A program made the translations under genes and the position numbers. The notes beneath the pieces are model-generated. The model was not told the origin of the DNA. It searched no databases and worked only from the letters and a program-made list of their open reading frames with translations. Positions 1 to 7,363 of a stretch of DNA of 64,000 bases are shown in pieces. Source of the DNA: Planctomycetota bacterium (GTDB taxonomy: Bacteria; Planctomycetota; UBA1135; UBA2386); contig JAJFFD010000117.1 in the NCBI GenBank assembly GCA_021776805.1, positions 1 to 64,000 of the forward strand, given 5' to 3'. Positions within the stretch are counted from its first letter, which is position 1, and each line of letters opens with the position of its first letter.

Positions 1-1479
1 CGAAGTCATGGCGTGCGGGCGGTTCTGGAAGACATCTCCACCGGGGACCTTGAGGTCGTTACCGAAGCCACCCTTGGCGAACATCTCGATGGTCAAACCC
101 AGGTGCCCAGCGACGATCGGGGTTGCACCTGAGGTGCCACCAAAGCTCGGGTTGTAGTTGCCGTCGGTGTAGCCGTCGGTACCAGGACGATCTGTCGTGT
201 ACGTGCTGTCGTAGTAGGCAACGATATCAGGCTTGATACGGCCATCTTCAGCAGGCCCGATGCTTGCACCACCAGTCCAATTGTCGTCACTGGCGCTCGC
301 GTTGTTGCCATGCCTGACCCCGCCCACTGAGATCACATTCTTTGCCCAAGCCTGTGGCCGGGACATGCGGTCACCGGCATTGCTCTGGCTCTGGGTGATA
401 GGCGTATCAAAGCGGAAAATGATGTCGTCCATCTCAGCGGAGATCGAGGTGTACAGGGTGGTTCTTCCGTTCCCCCAACTCGCGGTCTGAAACATGCCCT
501 CATGGACATTGACCAGTTCATTGATGATGGTCGCACGACTCACGCCGACAAAGCTGTGGTTGGCAACAATCCCCTGCCCCAGTGGCAACATGCCCTTGGC
601 AGTTGCCAATCCTTCACCATTGCCGAAGACGATGCCGTAGGTGCAATGTCCGTGATCGCTAGGCGTCGCATTCCGGTGGACGATCGGCCCGCTCCGTCCT
701 GGACCCTGGAAGTCCTGGTGAGTGATGTCCACGCCTTCGTAGATCTCGCCGCGCACTCCCTCACCCTGGTAACCGCCGAATGCAGCCATGGTGAGTGCGC
801 CACCCTGCAGGCGCGCGTTGTTCATGTCGTACTCCGGAGGATCGTAGCGATCGATCCAAAGCACCTGGTCCATGCGTGCGACCTGAACGAGCTGGTTACC
901 GTTCAGGGAGACCTCCATCCGAATGCTGATATCCAGGTCGTTCTCAACCACGCCTTCGATGCCGTTGATCGAGCGGATCAGATCCGCCTTCTCAGTGGGA
1001 TCAGTGACCAGGATGTTGTACCGGCGCCAGGGGTGTTGACCCGTGGCGTGCTCAGCCAGGAGGAAAGGCTCGAGCCGGTAAGCCGGCTCATAGTTGCCCA
1101 CGTAGCGAACAAAGGGCAGGCTCGAGACATCGCTCAGGTCCTGACTATCCAGACGGACAACGAAGGCGTTGTCGTGGACATAGGAGAAAAGCTCTGCACC
1201 TGCAGCCTCGAGGGCCTTGCGCTGGGCGTCGAGCACCTGACCGTTCAGCTGCACGATGCGGAGGTTGGTATCCATTCCACCGCGCAAGTCACTCGGCACA
1301 TCAGGTGGGGCCAGCAGCGGATCAAAGGTGCCATAGAGGAGTCGCAGCTCCGCTGGCGCCGATCGGCTGCCTTCACCTGGCAAGCGGTCGGAATCGGGGA
1401 TCCCTTGGGCGATGAGAGAGGGAGCAAGAAGACTCAGACCGAGGGCAAGGCCGAGCCGCATGAGAGGGGTGTGGGACAT
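1..1479 (-). CDS. Secreted subtilisin-like (S8) serine protease, 3' end cut by window edge
   Basis: The frame runs without a stop from an ATG at 1479 to the left edge (493 codons seen; C-terminus missing). Residues 1-25 form a signal peptide with a hydrophobic core ending near LIAQ; an ATG at residue 7 is an alternative start. Residues 70-215 resemble the propeptide/inhibitor-like region common in exported S8 proteases. The catalytic domain follows. The nucleophile is Ser450 in GGTSGATPIVAG, the oxyanion Asn is N367 in QSNAGD, and His276 lies in SDHGHCTYG, a shortened form of the usual HGTH motif. The usual catalytic Asp of the D-T/S-G motif appears to be Tyr247 in EIYEGVD, with Glu248 beside it. 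Family membership is firm, but activity is uncertain because of the Asp site. It probably acts outside the cytoplasm. No ribosome-binding site is obvious. Confidence 0.9.
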   Translation of the reverse strand, partial: MSHTPLMRLGLALGLSLLAPSLIAQGIPDSDRLPGEGSRSAPAELRLLYGTFDPLLAPPDVPSDLRGGMDTNLRIVQLNGQVLDAQRKALEAAGAELFSYVHDNAFVVRLDSQDLSDVSSLPFVRYVGNYEPAYRLEPFLLAEHATGQHPWRRYNILVTDPTEKADLIRSINGIEGVVENDLDISIRMEVSLNGNQLVQVARMDQVLWIDRYDPPEYDMNNARLQGGALTMAAFGGYQGEGVRGEIYEGVDITHQDFQGPGRSGPIVHRNATPSDHGHCTYGIVFGNGEGLATAKGMLPLGQGIVANHSFVGVSRATIINELVNVHEGMFQTASWGNGRTTLYTSISAEMDDIIFRFDTPITQSQSNAGDRMSRPQAWAKNVISVGGVRHGNNASASDDNWTGGASIGPAEDGRIKPDIVAYYDSTYTTDRPGTDGYTDGNYNPSFGGTSGATPIVAGHLGLTIEMFAKGGFGNDLKVPGGDVFQNRPHAMTS

Positions 1480-1644
1480 GGGGATGGTACGTAATCCGGG
1501 GGAAAGGATTTGATCTTGAACCGCCAGGAACAGTCTAGCAGCCCTGGGATGGGGAGTTGCGCCCTCAGCGCGATTCCTTGGCGAATAGCACCAAGGCAGC
1601 ACACTAGGACTTGCCCGAAGACGCCCTGCGGACGGCCCTCAGGG

Positions 1645-2298
1645 TTACTTTTCCAATTGGCGGAGCAGGGGATCCGGTGATTCCGGACCGACCTCGAAGA
1701 TCTCGAATTCGCCCGCAGCCGCGTTGCCCGGGTCGAAACCATAGGCAATCAGGTCCGGGTCCAAGAGCAGAGTCTTGATGCTTCCGTCCCCCATCAGAAT
1801 GTGAATCGTGTGATCCGTAAAGGCCGGCATGAACTCGTTGTCGTTGGCGATCAGGGGCGTCTTGCCCGAAGTCCAAGCGCCCTTCTGACTGGCCTGACGA
1901 CCCGCGTAGTGGGTATCGCTGGAGCTCAGATCATCTCTGCTATCCCAGATCTCATCCGGATCGCGCTCCCTTAACTCCAGCAGGTATGGATCCTGTTCGC
2001 TGGGCGGTCCAGGGGTGAAGTATCGGTCGCGATTCGCATCCGTACGCTCGATATCCTTACGCACCCAAGGATCGAGGATGAACTCGTGGCCATTGCCACC
2101 GGGCACGTGCCCGCGCTTGCTCTTGTAGGCGAGCAGGTTTTGGTAGTGCCAGCGTAGGTTCGCCTTGTCAGCGGTCTTATTGGCCTCCACCTGGGCACCG
2201 AGGATGTTCGGCAGGAGAACGGCGGCGAGGAGGGAGATGATCGCCACCACAACCAGGATTTCGATCAGAGTGAAGCCGCGTTGGTCTTTCATGGGCAT
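1645..2298 (-). CDS. Type II secretion/type IV pseudopilin, GspG-like, stand-alone
   Basis: A 217-residue protein. It starts with a short basic leader, then the prepilin peptidase site RGFTLIEI, then a hydrophobic helix of about 20 residues. The Glu at position 5 after the cleavage site is present. This is the class III signal of pseudopilins and type IV pilins, cleaved before Phe and inserted in the inner membrane before assembly. The C-terminal part (about residues 40-217) is hydrophilic, with a loop rich in Asp and Pro like calcium-binding GspG proteins, but I cannot name a precise subfamily. The start could be the ATG at 2298 or 2292; I chose 2298, and frame extension upstream reads through Arg/Pro-rich sequence not typical of a leader. 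It is separate from the large pseudopilin operon at 27-46 kb, so it is probably a substrate-specific or surplus major pseudopilin. Confidence 0.85.
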   Translation of the reverse strand: MPMKDQRGFTLIEILVVVAIISLLAAVLLPNILGAQVEANKTADKANLRWHYQNLLAYKSKRGHVPGGNGHEFILDPWVRKDIERTDANRDRYFTPGPPSEQDPYLLELRERDPDEIWDSRDDLSSSDTHYAGRQASQKGAWTSGKTPLIANDNEFMPAFTDHTIHILMGDGSIKTLLLDPDLIAYGFDPGNAAAGEFEIFEVGPESPDPLLRQLEK

Positions 2299-2457
2299 AT
2301 TCCGGCGAAGAGGCCGGCGAGGCGCTCGAGAGGGGCTTCGAGGCCTCGGAGATTGTAGCCCAGCTGCGGCAAAAGTAACGCGCCGACGGACACCCAAACT
2401 GGCTGTCCATCGGCTCCGGAGAGGAGGCGCTAGGAAGGAACCGGAGTCCCGACCTGG

Positions 2458-3180
2458 CTAGCTCTTGCTCTTCTTCTCACCCTCGACCGGGCTCGGATCC
2501 TGCTTCTCAGGACCCTTGGTCTCGCCATCGGGAGCCGCCGGGGGCTCTGGGCTCACGACCAGCTCGCCACTCTCGGTCAGACCGTTCTCATCGGCATACT
2601 GCTTGGCGAACCAGCTGTCACCGGATTGCTCGCTCCACCAGTTCCGCCAGCGCCAGACGGACTGGTGACGGCTCTCTGAGTTCTCGCTCAAGTGGTCGAA
2701 GTCGAAGTCCCGGCCCGTGCTCGACTTCAGAGCCTCGTGGCAGAGATAGCGCACCTGGACCTTGTCCGAATCGAGCCCACCGATCAAAGTCGGGGCCTGA
2801 CTCATGTCACCCAAGGTGACCAGGCTGCGGGCAACCTCGAGCCGCACCTGTTCGTTCTTGTCCTGAGCAACTCGCTGCAGTTCAGGAATAGTACGACGGT
2901 CTCCGACCTTGCCGAGCACCCAGGCGCAGTTGGACCGCACCTTGGGATCCTCGTGCTTGAGGCCGTTCAGAAGGGATGGAATAGCCTGTTCGCCGGCCTG
3001 AGATAGCCAGAGCAGGTTATTGAACAACTCTTCCCGATGCTGATAGGGGATCTGGGTGATCCTGCGATCGATCTCCTCGCCCATCAATTCATTGGGCTCA
3101 GCGTAGGGAATGGAGTTTGAAGAACTGCCACAGGCCGCTAGGCCCAGGAACAGCAGATTGACAAGCACGAAACGCCTCAT
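2458..3180 (-). CDS. HEAT-repeat lipoprotein
   Basis: A 240-residue protein with a lipoprotein signal peptide whose lipobox is LAAC (Cys at about residue 17), so it should be lipid-anchored in the cell envelope. Residues about 50-150 contain three HEAT/PBS-type repeats recognisable from phrases such as AIPSLLNGLKHEDPKVR, TIPELQRVAQDKNEQVR and APTLIGGLDSDKVQVR. These form paired helices for protein binding. The C-terminal 50 residues are Pro-, Glu- and Lys-rich and probably disordered. A Trp-rich patch lies near residues 175-190. No catalytic motif is visible. It lies upstream of, and in the same direction as, the stand-alone pseudopilin gene but 159 bases apart, so co-transcription is possible but not shown. 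Confidence 0.8.
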   Translation of the reverse strand: MRRFVLVNLLFLGLAACGSSSNSIPYAEPNELMGEEIDRRITQIPYQHREELFNNLLWLSQAGEQAIPSLLNGLKHEDPKVRSNCAWVLGKVGDRRTIPELQRVAQDKNEQVRLEVARSLVTLGDMSQAPTLIGGLDSDKVQVRYLCHEALKSSTGRDFDFDHLSENSESRHQSVWRWRNWWSEQSGDSWFAKQYADENGLTESGELVVSPEPPAAPDGETKGPEKQDPSPVEGEKKSKS

Positions 3181-3333
3181 GGGGATGGCTCTCCTCGCTC
3201 AGATCGGAGTGCAGCGGGAGCCAACCGACTTCCCGCAAGATGTCCATGCTATCGGCCTCCTCCAACCTGGGTCTTGAGCCCTTGATTTGGGATTTCCCGC
3301 CATCTGGCCTATTCGCCCCCGAGAGAGAGTTGT

Positions 3334-3339
3334 GATAAT
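3334..3339 (+). promoter_or_regulatory. Candidate extended -10 promoter element for the HU gene
   Basis: The divergent spacer 3181-3421 holds TGTGATAAT, which reads as an extended -10 (TGn followed by GATAAT, five of six matches to TATAAT). No good -35 is visible 16-18 bases upstream, which extended -10 promoters can tolerate. Transcription would begin near 3346, giving a leader of about 75 bases. This is a pattern call only. Confidence 0.3.
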
Positions 3340-3421
3340 CGGCCGCAAAGCCCTAGAATTCGGGGCATGTCCGACCGGGCGGTTGGGCCTCACGTGCTAG
3401 CACGACAACGCAGGAGGAATC

Positions 3422-3703
3422 ATGAACAAGTCGGAACTCGTAGATATGGTGCAGACTGAACTGGGCGAAGAGTGCTCGAAGGCTCACGCCGAGAGGGTCG
3501 TCAATTCCGTGCTGAATGGCATCGGAACTGGGCTCAAGAGCGACGCCATGGTGCAACTGGTGGGCTTCGGCACCTTCCAAGTGAAGGACCGCAAGGCTCG
3601 GGTTGGTCGCAATCCCCAGACCAATGAGCCCATCCAGATCCCAGCAAGCAAGAGTGTGGGCTTTCGCCCCGGAACCAAGCTCAAGGAAGGGATCAGCACC
3701 TGA
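3422..3703 (+). CDS. hup: HU/IHF-family DNA-binding protein
   Basis: A 93-residue protein matching the usual 90-99 residue length of HU. The N-terminal helices (MNKSELVDMV to about residue 40) form the dimer body. The signature GFGTFQVKDRKARVGRNPQT at residues about 48-67 leads into the DNA-wrapping beta arms, and the Pro-containing arm tip that intercalates between bases follows. The C-terminus has the typical KSVGFRPGTKLKE ending. It bends and compacts chromosomal DNA as a homodimer or heterodimer. The start is fixed by a strong Shine-Dalgarno AGGAGG at 3412-3417, four bases before the ATG. Monocistronic by position: the neighbour to the left is divergent and mnmA to the right is convergent. 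HU and IHF subunits cannot be told apart with certainty from sequence alone. Confidence 0.95.
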   Translation: MNKSELVDMVQTELGEECSKAHAERVVNSVLNGIGTGLKSDAMVQLVGFGTFQVKDRKARVGRNPQTNEPIQIPASKSVGFRPGTKLKEGIST

Positions 3704-3712
3704 ACAGGTGCT
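3695..3712 (+). terminator. Short hairpin over the HU stop codon
   Basis: AGCACCTG and CAGGTGCT form a perfect 8-bp inverted repeat separated by two bases, spanning the HU stop codon. No U-tract follows, so this is at best a weak or factor-dependent end signal, or it may be chance. Confidence 0.2.
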
Positions 3713-3847
3713 CGGTCCCTGAGCGACCCCCCATCCACAGCCCCGCAGGCGAGTGAGCGGGCACAGACTTCCGATCAATCACCGGCAGGCGTCTGCCCTC
3801 TCAGGCTTATACGCCAAATGGTATTGATTGGCAGTTAAGGATCGCTC

Positions 3848-4891
3848 TCAGTCCAGCCAGCCACCACCCAATACCAGGTCACCCTGGTAGAAGACGGCGG
3901 CCTGCCCTGGGCTGATAGCGCTCACAGGGCGGGAGAACTGGACTTGGACCCGCTCCGGCCCCTCCTCATCCGGGAGGATCCGGGCCGGGATCGGCTCAGA
4001 GCGTGCACGGATCTTCACCTCGCCCTCGATCCCGCGCTTTCCTGGGGCATCCACCAACCAGTTCACATCCACAACCCGGGCTTCGCTGCCGAGCAGACCC
4101 TCACGGGTGCAGAGCACGACCTCACCGACCGCTGGCCGCAACTCCCTCACATAGTGTGGGCTGCCCATTGCCGGCAAACCCTTACGCTGACCGACGGTGA
4201 AATTCTGCACACCGGCATGCTCCCCGAGCACCTTTCCGGCCTCATCCACAAAGAGCCCAGGACTCCCCGCCTCACCCTGGGCACGCAGCAGATCGCGATA
4301 ATCACCGCTGGGCACAAAGCAAATCTCCATGGACTCGGCCTTGTCCGCGGTGACGAGCCCTGCCGCACGCGCCCGATCCCTGACCTCCTGCTTGCTCATG
4401 TCACCGAGCGGAAAGCTCACACGACCGAGGTCGGAACGCTCCACCCCAAAGAGATAGTAGCTCTGATCCTTGTTTAGATCTTTCGCACGGAACAGACGCC
4501 CTGAGTCCACTCGGGCGTAGTGGCCGGTGGCAACGCTCCCGGCATCCATGGACTCGGCGAGGGAAAACAACTGTCCGAATTTCAGGTCCTGGTTGCACAA
4601 CACACAAGGATTGGGCGTGCGGCCGCGGCGGTATTCCTCCACGAAGCGGTTGACCAGGCCCGCGAATTCACGGGCATAATCGATGGCAAAAAACGGAATC
4701 CCAAGGCGGCTGGCGACCGTCGAGGCATCCCGAGAGTCCGCCGCGGAGCAGCAGGACTTCTTGGCGGTATTGCCTGCGCTGATGCCATTGCGCATGAAGA
4801 CGGCAACCACATCTACACCTGCCTCGAGGAGCAGCAGGGCGGCAACACTGCTATCCACACCACCGGACAGGGCTGTCAGCACGCGAGTCAT
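3848..4891 (-). CDS. mnmA: tRNA-specific 2-thiouridylase MnmA
   Basis: A 347-residue ATP-dependent enzyme that transfers sulfur to uridine 34 of tRNA-Lys, -Glu and -Gln. The N-terminal PP-loop is SGGVDSSVAA (about residues 8-17). The first catalytic cysteine is in GRTPNPCVLCNQ (about residue 96) and the second in SMEICFVPSGDY (about residue 190), the pair that carries the persulfide. The tRNA-binding and C-terminal beta domains follow (NFTVGQRKGLPA, then the VQFSRPVSAISPGQAAVFY end), so it is full length. The frame stays open upstream to 5161, but that stretch lies opposite yajC and lacks homology; the ATG at 4891 directly precedes the PP-loop. It depends on a cysteine desulfurase; an iscS gene lies at the far right of this window. 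Divergent from yajC. Confidence 0.96.
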   Translation of the reverse strand: MTRVLTALSGGVDSSVAALLLLEAGVDVVAVFMRNGISAGNTAKKSCCSAADSRDASTVASRLGIPFFAIDYAREFAGLVNRFVEEYRRGRTPNPCVLCNQDLKFGQLFSLAESMDAGSVATGHYARVDSGRLFRAKDLNKDQSYYLFGVERSDLGRVSFPLGDMSKQEVRDRARAAGLVTADKAESMEICFVPSGDYRDLLRAQGEAGSPGLFVDEAGKVLGEHAGVQNFTVGQRKGLPAMGSPHYVRELRPAVGEVVLCTREGLLGSEARVVDVNWLVDAPGKRGIEGEVKIRARSEPIPARILPDEEGPERVQVQFSRPVSAISPGQAAVFYQGDLVLGGGWLD

Positions 4892-4998
4892 GGCTTGGGT
4901 TCCTGATTCCGGCGAGGATTTGCAGGCCGGCGGGGAAAAGAGGTCCGGGATTCTATATGGTTCCGCCTCCGCGTCGCCCCCTGAAGCCAGTGAAGCAC

Positions 4999-5445
4999 AT
5001 GAGCTCGAGCCAATTCCTGATCTTGCGCCCCGAATTCCGCAGTTCGCAAGGACAGGACCCACAGCAGTCCGAACCGCCCCTCGGCTCCAGATCCACCGAG
5101 CAAGAAACCGGCACGAGCGGCGGCGACCCCGCAGCGCCGAGCACGGGCGGGCAACAGGCACAGGATCCCTGCGCAGACAGCTGGTGGATGATCCTGGCCA
5201 TGGTTGTGGTCATGTACTTTCTGTTGATCCGACCACAGCAGAAGCAGGAAAAGGCACGCAAGGCCCTCCTTGCCGCCATCGCCAAGGGCGACAAGGTGGT
5301 CACCAACAGCGGTATGCACGGCACCATCACGGCTCTCAGCGAAGACAAGGTCACCCTCCGCGTCGACAAGGACATCAAGCTGACCTTCGACCGATCGGCG
5401 ATCGGCAGGAAGGTCGAGGCTGAGTCGGAGGCCGACAAGAGCTGA
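4999..5445 (+). CDS. yajC: Preprotein translocase accessory subunit YajC
   Basis: A 148-residue single-pass membrane protein. One transmembrane helix (WWMILAMVVVMYFLLIRP, about residues 61-78) is followed by the YajC signature PQQKQ and a cytoplasmic domain with the KOW-like stretch GDKVVTNSGMHGTI. YajC associates with the SecDF part of the Sec translocase. The N-terminal 60 residues before the helix are Gln/Gly/Ser-rich and longer than in most YajC proteins, which start almost at the helix. The ATG at 4999 is chosen; in-frame GTG/ATG codons upstream (4957) would add Pro/Arg-rich sequence. The gene overlaps the start of yraN. No secD is adjacent. Confidence 0.9.
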   Translation: MSSSQFLILRPEFRSSQGQDPQQSEPPLGSRSTEQETGTSGGDPAAPSTGGQQAQDPCADSWWMILAMVVVMYFLLIRPQQKQEKARKALLAAIAKGDKVVTNSGMHGTITALSEDKVTLRVDKDIKLTFDRSAIGRKVEAESEADKS

Positions 5446-5788
5446 GACCGGGGCAGCGGGCGAGCAGGCCGCCGTTGAATTCCTACGTGGCGAGGGCTAT
5501 CGCATCGAGGCCCGCAATCTGCGCTGCCGTCAGGGGGAGATCGACATCCTCGCCCGTCGGGGAAGCATGTGGCTAGCGGTTGAGGTCAAGACCCGCAGCA
5601 GACACCCGGCTCCCGAGCACTGTGTCAAAAGCGAACAGCTCGATCGTTTGGCCCGAGCCTTGCGGAGTCTCGCAACACACTTGCGACCTAAGCCCAAGTC
5701 TCTGAGGATCGATGTGCTGGCAGTGCGCTTCAATGCCGAAGAGACCGAAATCCGCCACTTCCCCGGAGATTGCTGGTCCTGGCCATAG
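5420..5788 (+). CDS. yraN: YraN/UPF0102 family nuclease-fold protein with CTG start
   Basis: A 122-residue protein of the UPF0102 family. The family core is complete: GEQAAVEFLRGEGYRI, then RNLRCRQGEIDILARRG, then LAVEVKTRSR, which together give the restriction-endonuclease-like E-D-ExK metal site (Glu and Asp in GEID, Glu and Lys in VEVK). No ATG, GTG or TTG precedes this core in frame before a stop near 5380. A CTG at 5420 has the Shine-Dalgarno AGGAAGG at 5407-5413 six bases upstream and gives an N-terminus of the usual family length. Starting at the internal ATG (5567) would delete half the active site. The start lies inside the 3' end of yajC, implying translational coupling. Function in the family is poorly defined; a role in Holliday-junction or recombination processing has been suggested. 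Confidence 0.85.
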   Translation: MSRRPTRAETGAAGEQAAVEFLRGEGYRIEARNLRCRQGEIDILARRGSMWLAVEVKTRSRHPAPEHCVKSEQLDRLARALRSLATHLRPKPKSLRIDVLAVRFNAEETEIRHFPGDCWSWP

Positions 5789-5929
5789 CCGGCGAGGTGA
5801 CAACTAGATCGTCGGATTCTCGCCAGCGGCAAAGGCTCCCTGGGGGGGTCAGTCGATGAAGTGAATCTGGGCTTCCCCATGGTCTCGCCCCCGGCTTGGC
5901 CGCTGTGGTCGCCCACAAGACAGAAGCAC

Positions 5930-7363
5930 ATGCCGAGCCTGGCAGAACAGATCATCCCGCGGCGCAAGCTGCTACTGATGGCCTCTGAAACGGTCATCCT
6001 GTCTGCCATTCTGCTCCTCGGAACCTCCTTACCACCCCTTGCCAGCCGTAGCATCGAGCTTGATTGGCTGAACTTGGATCAGCTGCGTGGACTGCTCTCC
6101 TGCCTGACCATCGCCATCCTCTGCCAAGCTTCGCTCTCGTACAACGACCTGTACGACTGGAAGGTCTCGCAGAACCGAGCGGAGTTGCCGAATCGACTCC
6201 TGCATAGCGCCGGCTATGCCCTGGTCATGCTCGCCTGCCTGGTCTTCGCCCTGCCGGAGCTATTTCATTTTCCAGGCCTGGTCAACGTCACCACCGAAAC
6301 CTGGAAGCTGATCCTCCTCCTCGGCTTCGGGTTTCTCTGCCTCTTCGCCTGGCGCGCTGGCTTCCACTGGTTCTTCTTCAAGTGGAACTTCGGTGAACGA
6401 GTGCTCATCTTGGGCACCGGTGCCCAAGCCAAGGAAATCGCCCAGCAGATCAAGGACCACCCAATGTCTGGCTTCGAGGCCAGTGGCCTGGTGGGGAGTG
6501 GCCAAAACCAGCCTGACACTGCCTCCCACCTGAAGATCCTGGGCACCGAGGATCGACTCTTCAGCATCGCCTCCACTCTCCGCGCGGCCCGCGTGGTGGT
6601 TGCCCAGGAGGAAAGACGCGGGACTCTGCCAGTCTCCGAACTCCTCTCCTGCAGAATCGCCGGCATCTACGTGGAAGAGCACGAGGCCATGTATGAGCGC
6701 ATCGCCGGCAAGGTCGCCGTCGAAAGCCTGCGCCCCTCCTATCTCTTCTTCGGCAGCGGCTTTGTAAAGCATCCGGTTGCTGCCGCGATCAAGCGCGTCA
6801 TCGACATACTGGTATCGGTTATCGGGCTCATCCTGGCTCTGCCAATCTGCATCCTTGCCGGGCTCCTGATCAAGCTGGACAGCCGAGGCGTCATATTGTT
6901 CCGCCAAGAACGAGTGGGACAGGATGGAGGGAACTTCCAACTGATCAAGTTTCGCACCATGCACCAGGGCGCGGAGGAGGATTCCGGCCCGGTCTGGGCA
7001 GCCAGCAACGACAGCCGGGTCACTCGAATAGGCCGCGTCCTCCGGCTGCTTCGCATCGATGAAATTCCACAAATGTGGAATGTGTTGCGCGGCGACATGT
7101 CCTTTGTCGGACCAAGGCCCGAGCGCCCCTACTTCGTGCAAGATCTCCAAGAAGACCTTCCCTTCTACCCTCTCCGTCTCACCGTCAAGCCCGGCATCAC
7201 CGGGTGGGCTCAGGTCAACCACCACTACGGCGCTTCCGTGGAAGATGCCTTGGAAAAGCTGCGCTATGACCTCTACTACATCAAGAACATGAGCCCACTG
7301 TTCGACATCAACATTATCCTGCGCACGGTCGGAGTCATCCTCTTCGGCAAAGGTGCGAGATGA
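5930..7363 (+). CDS. Polyprenyl-phosphate hexose-1-phosphate transferase (exopolysaccharide initiating)
   Basis: A 477-residue inner-membrane enzyme that starts polysaccharide repeat-unit assembly by moving a sugar-1-phosphate from a nucleotide sugar to undecaprenyl phosphate. Four N-terminal membrane segments are followed by a Rossmann-like CoA-binding-type domain (ERVLILGTGAQAKEIAQQI). The re-entrant membrane segment KRVIDILVSVIGLILALPI precedes the catalytic bacterial sugar transferase domain with IKFRTM, LRIDEIPQMWNVLRGDMSFVGPRP and VKPGITGWAQV. Domain order matches the EpsB/WcaJ-type group. The frame is open from a GTG at 5861; the ATG at 5930 sits a natural distance before the first membrane segment and is preferred, but the start is uncertain. 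Its last codons overlap the serA start by four bases (ATGA), so it heads the serine operon. Confidence 0.88.
   Translation: MPSLAEQIIPRRKLLLMASETVILSAILLLGTSLPPLASRSIELDWLNLDQLRGLLSCLTIAILCQASLSYNDLYDWKVSQNRAELPNRLLHSAGYALVMLACLVFALPELFHFPGLVNVTTETWKLILLLGFGFLCLFAWRAGFHWFFFKWNFGERVLILGTGAQAKEIAQQIKDHPMSGFEASGLVGSGQNQPDTASHLKILGTEDRLFSIASTLRAARVVVAQEERRGTLPVSELLSCRIAGIYVEEHEAMYERIAGKVAVESLRPSYLFFGSGFVKHPVAAAIKRVIDILVSVIGLILALPICILAGLLIKLDSRGVILFRQERVGQDGGNFQLIKFRTMHQGAEEDSGPVWAASNDSRVTRIGRVLRLLRIDEIPQMWNVLRGDMSFVGPRPERPYFVQDLQEDLPFYPLRLTVKPGITGWAQVNHHYGASVEDALEKLRYDLYYIKNMSPLFDINIILRTVGVILFGKGAR

Noticed and set aside
502-1494. Long plus-strand open frame opposite the S8 protease
   Set aside because: It mirrors the protease gene, has no recognisable domain and arises from the high GC content; the minus strand carries clear protease motifs.
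1576-1596. Inverted repeat CCTTGG-N9-CCAAGG downstream of the stand-alone pseudopilin gene
   Set aside because: Short arms and no U-tract; too weak to call a terminator.
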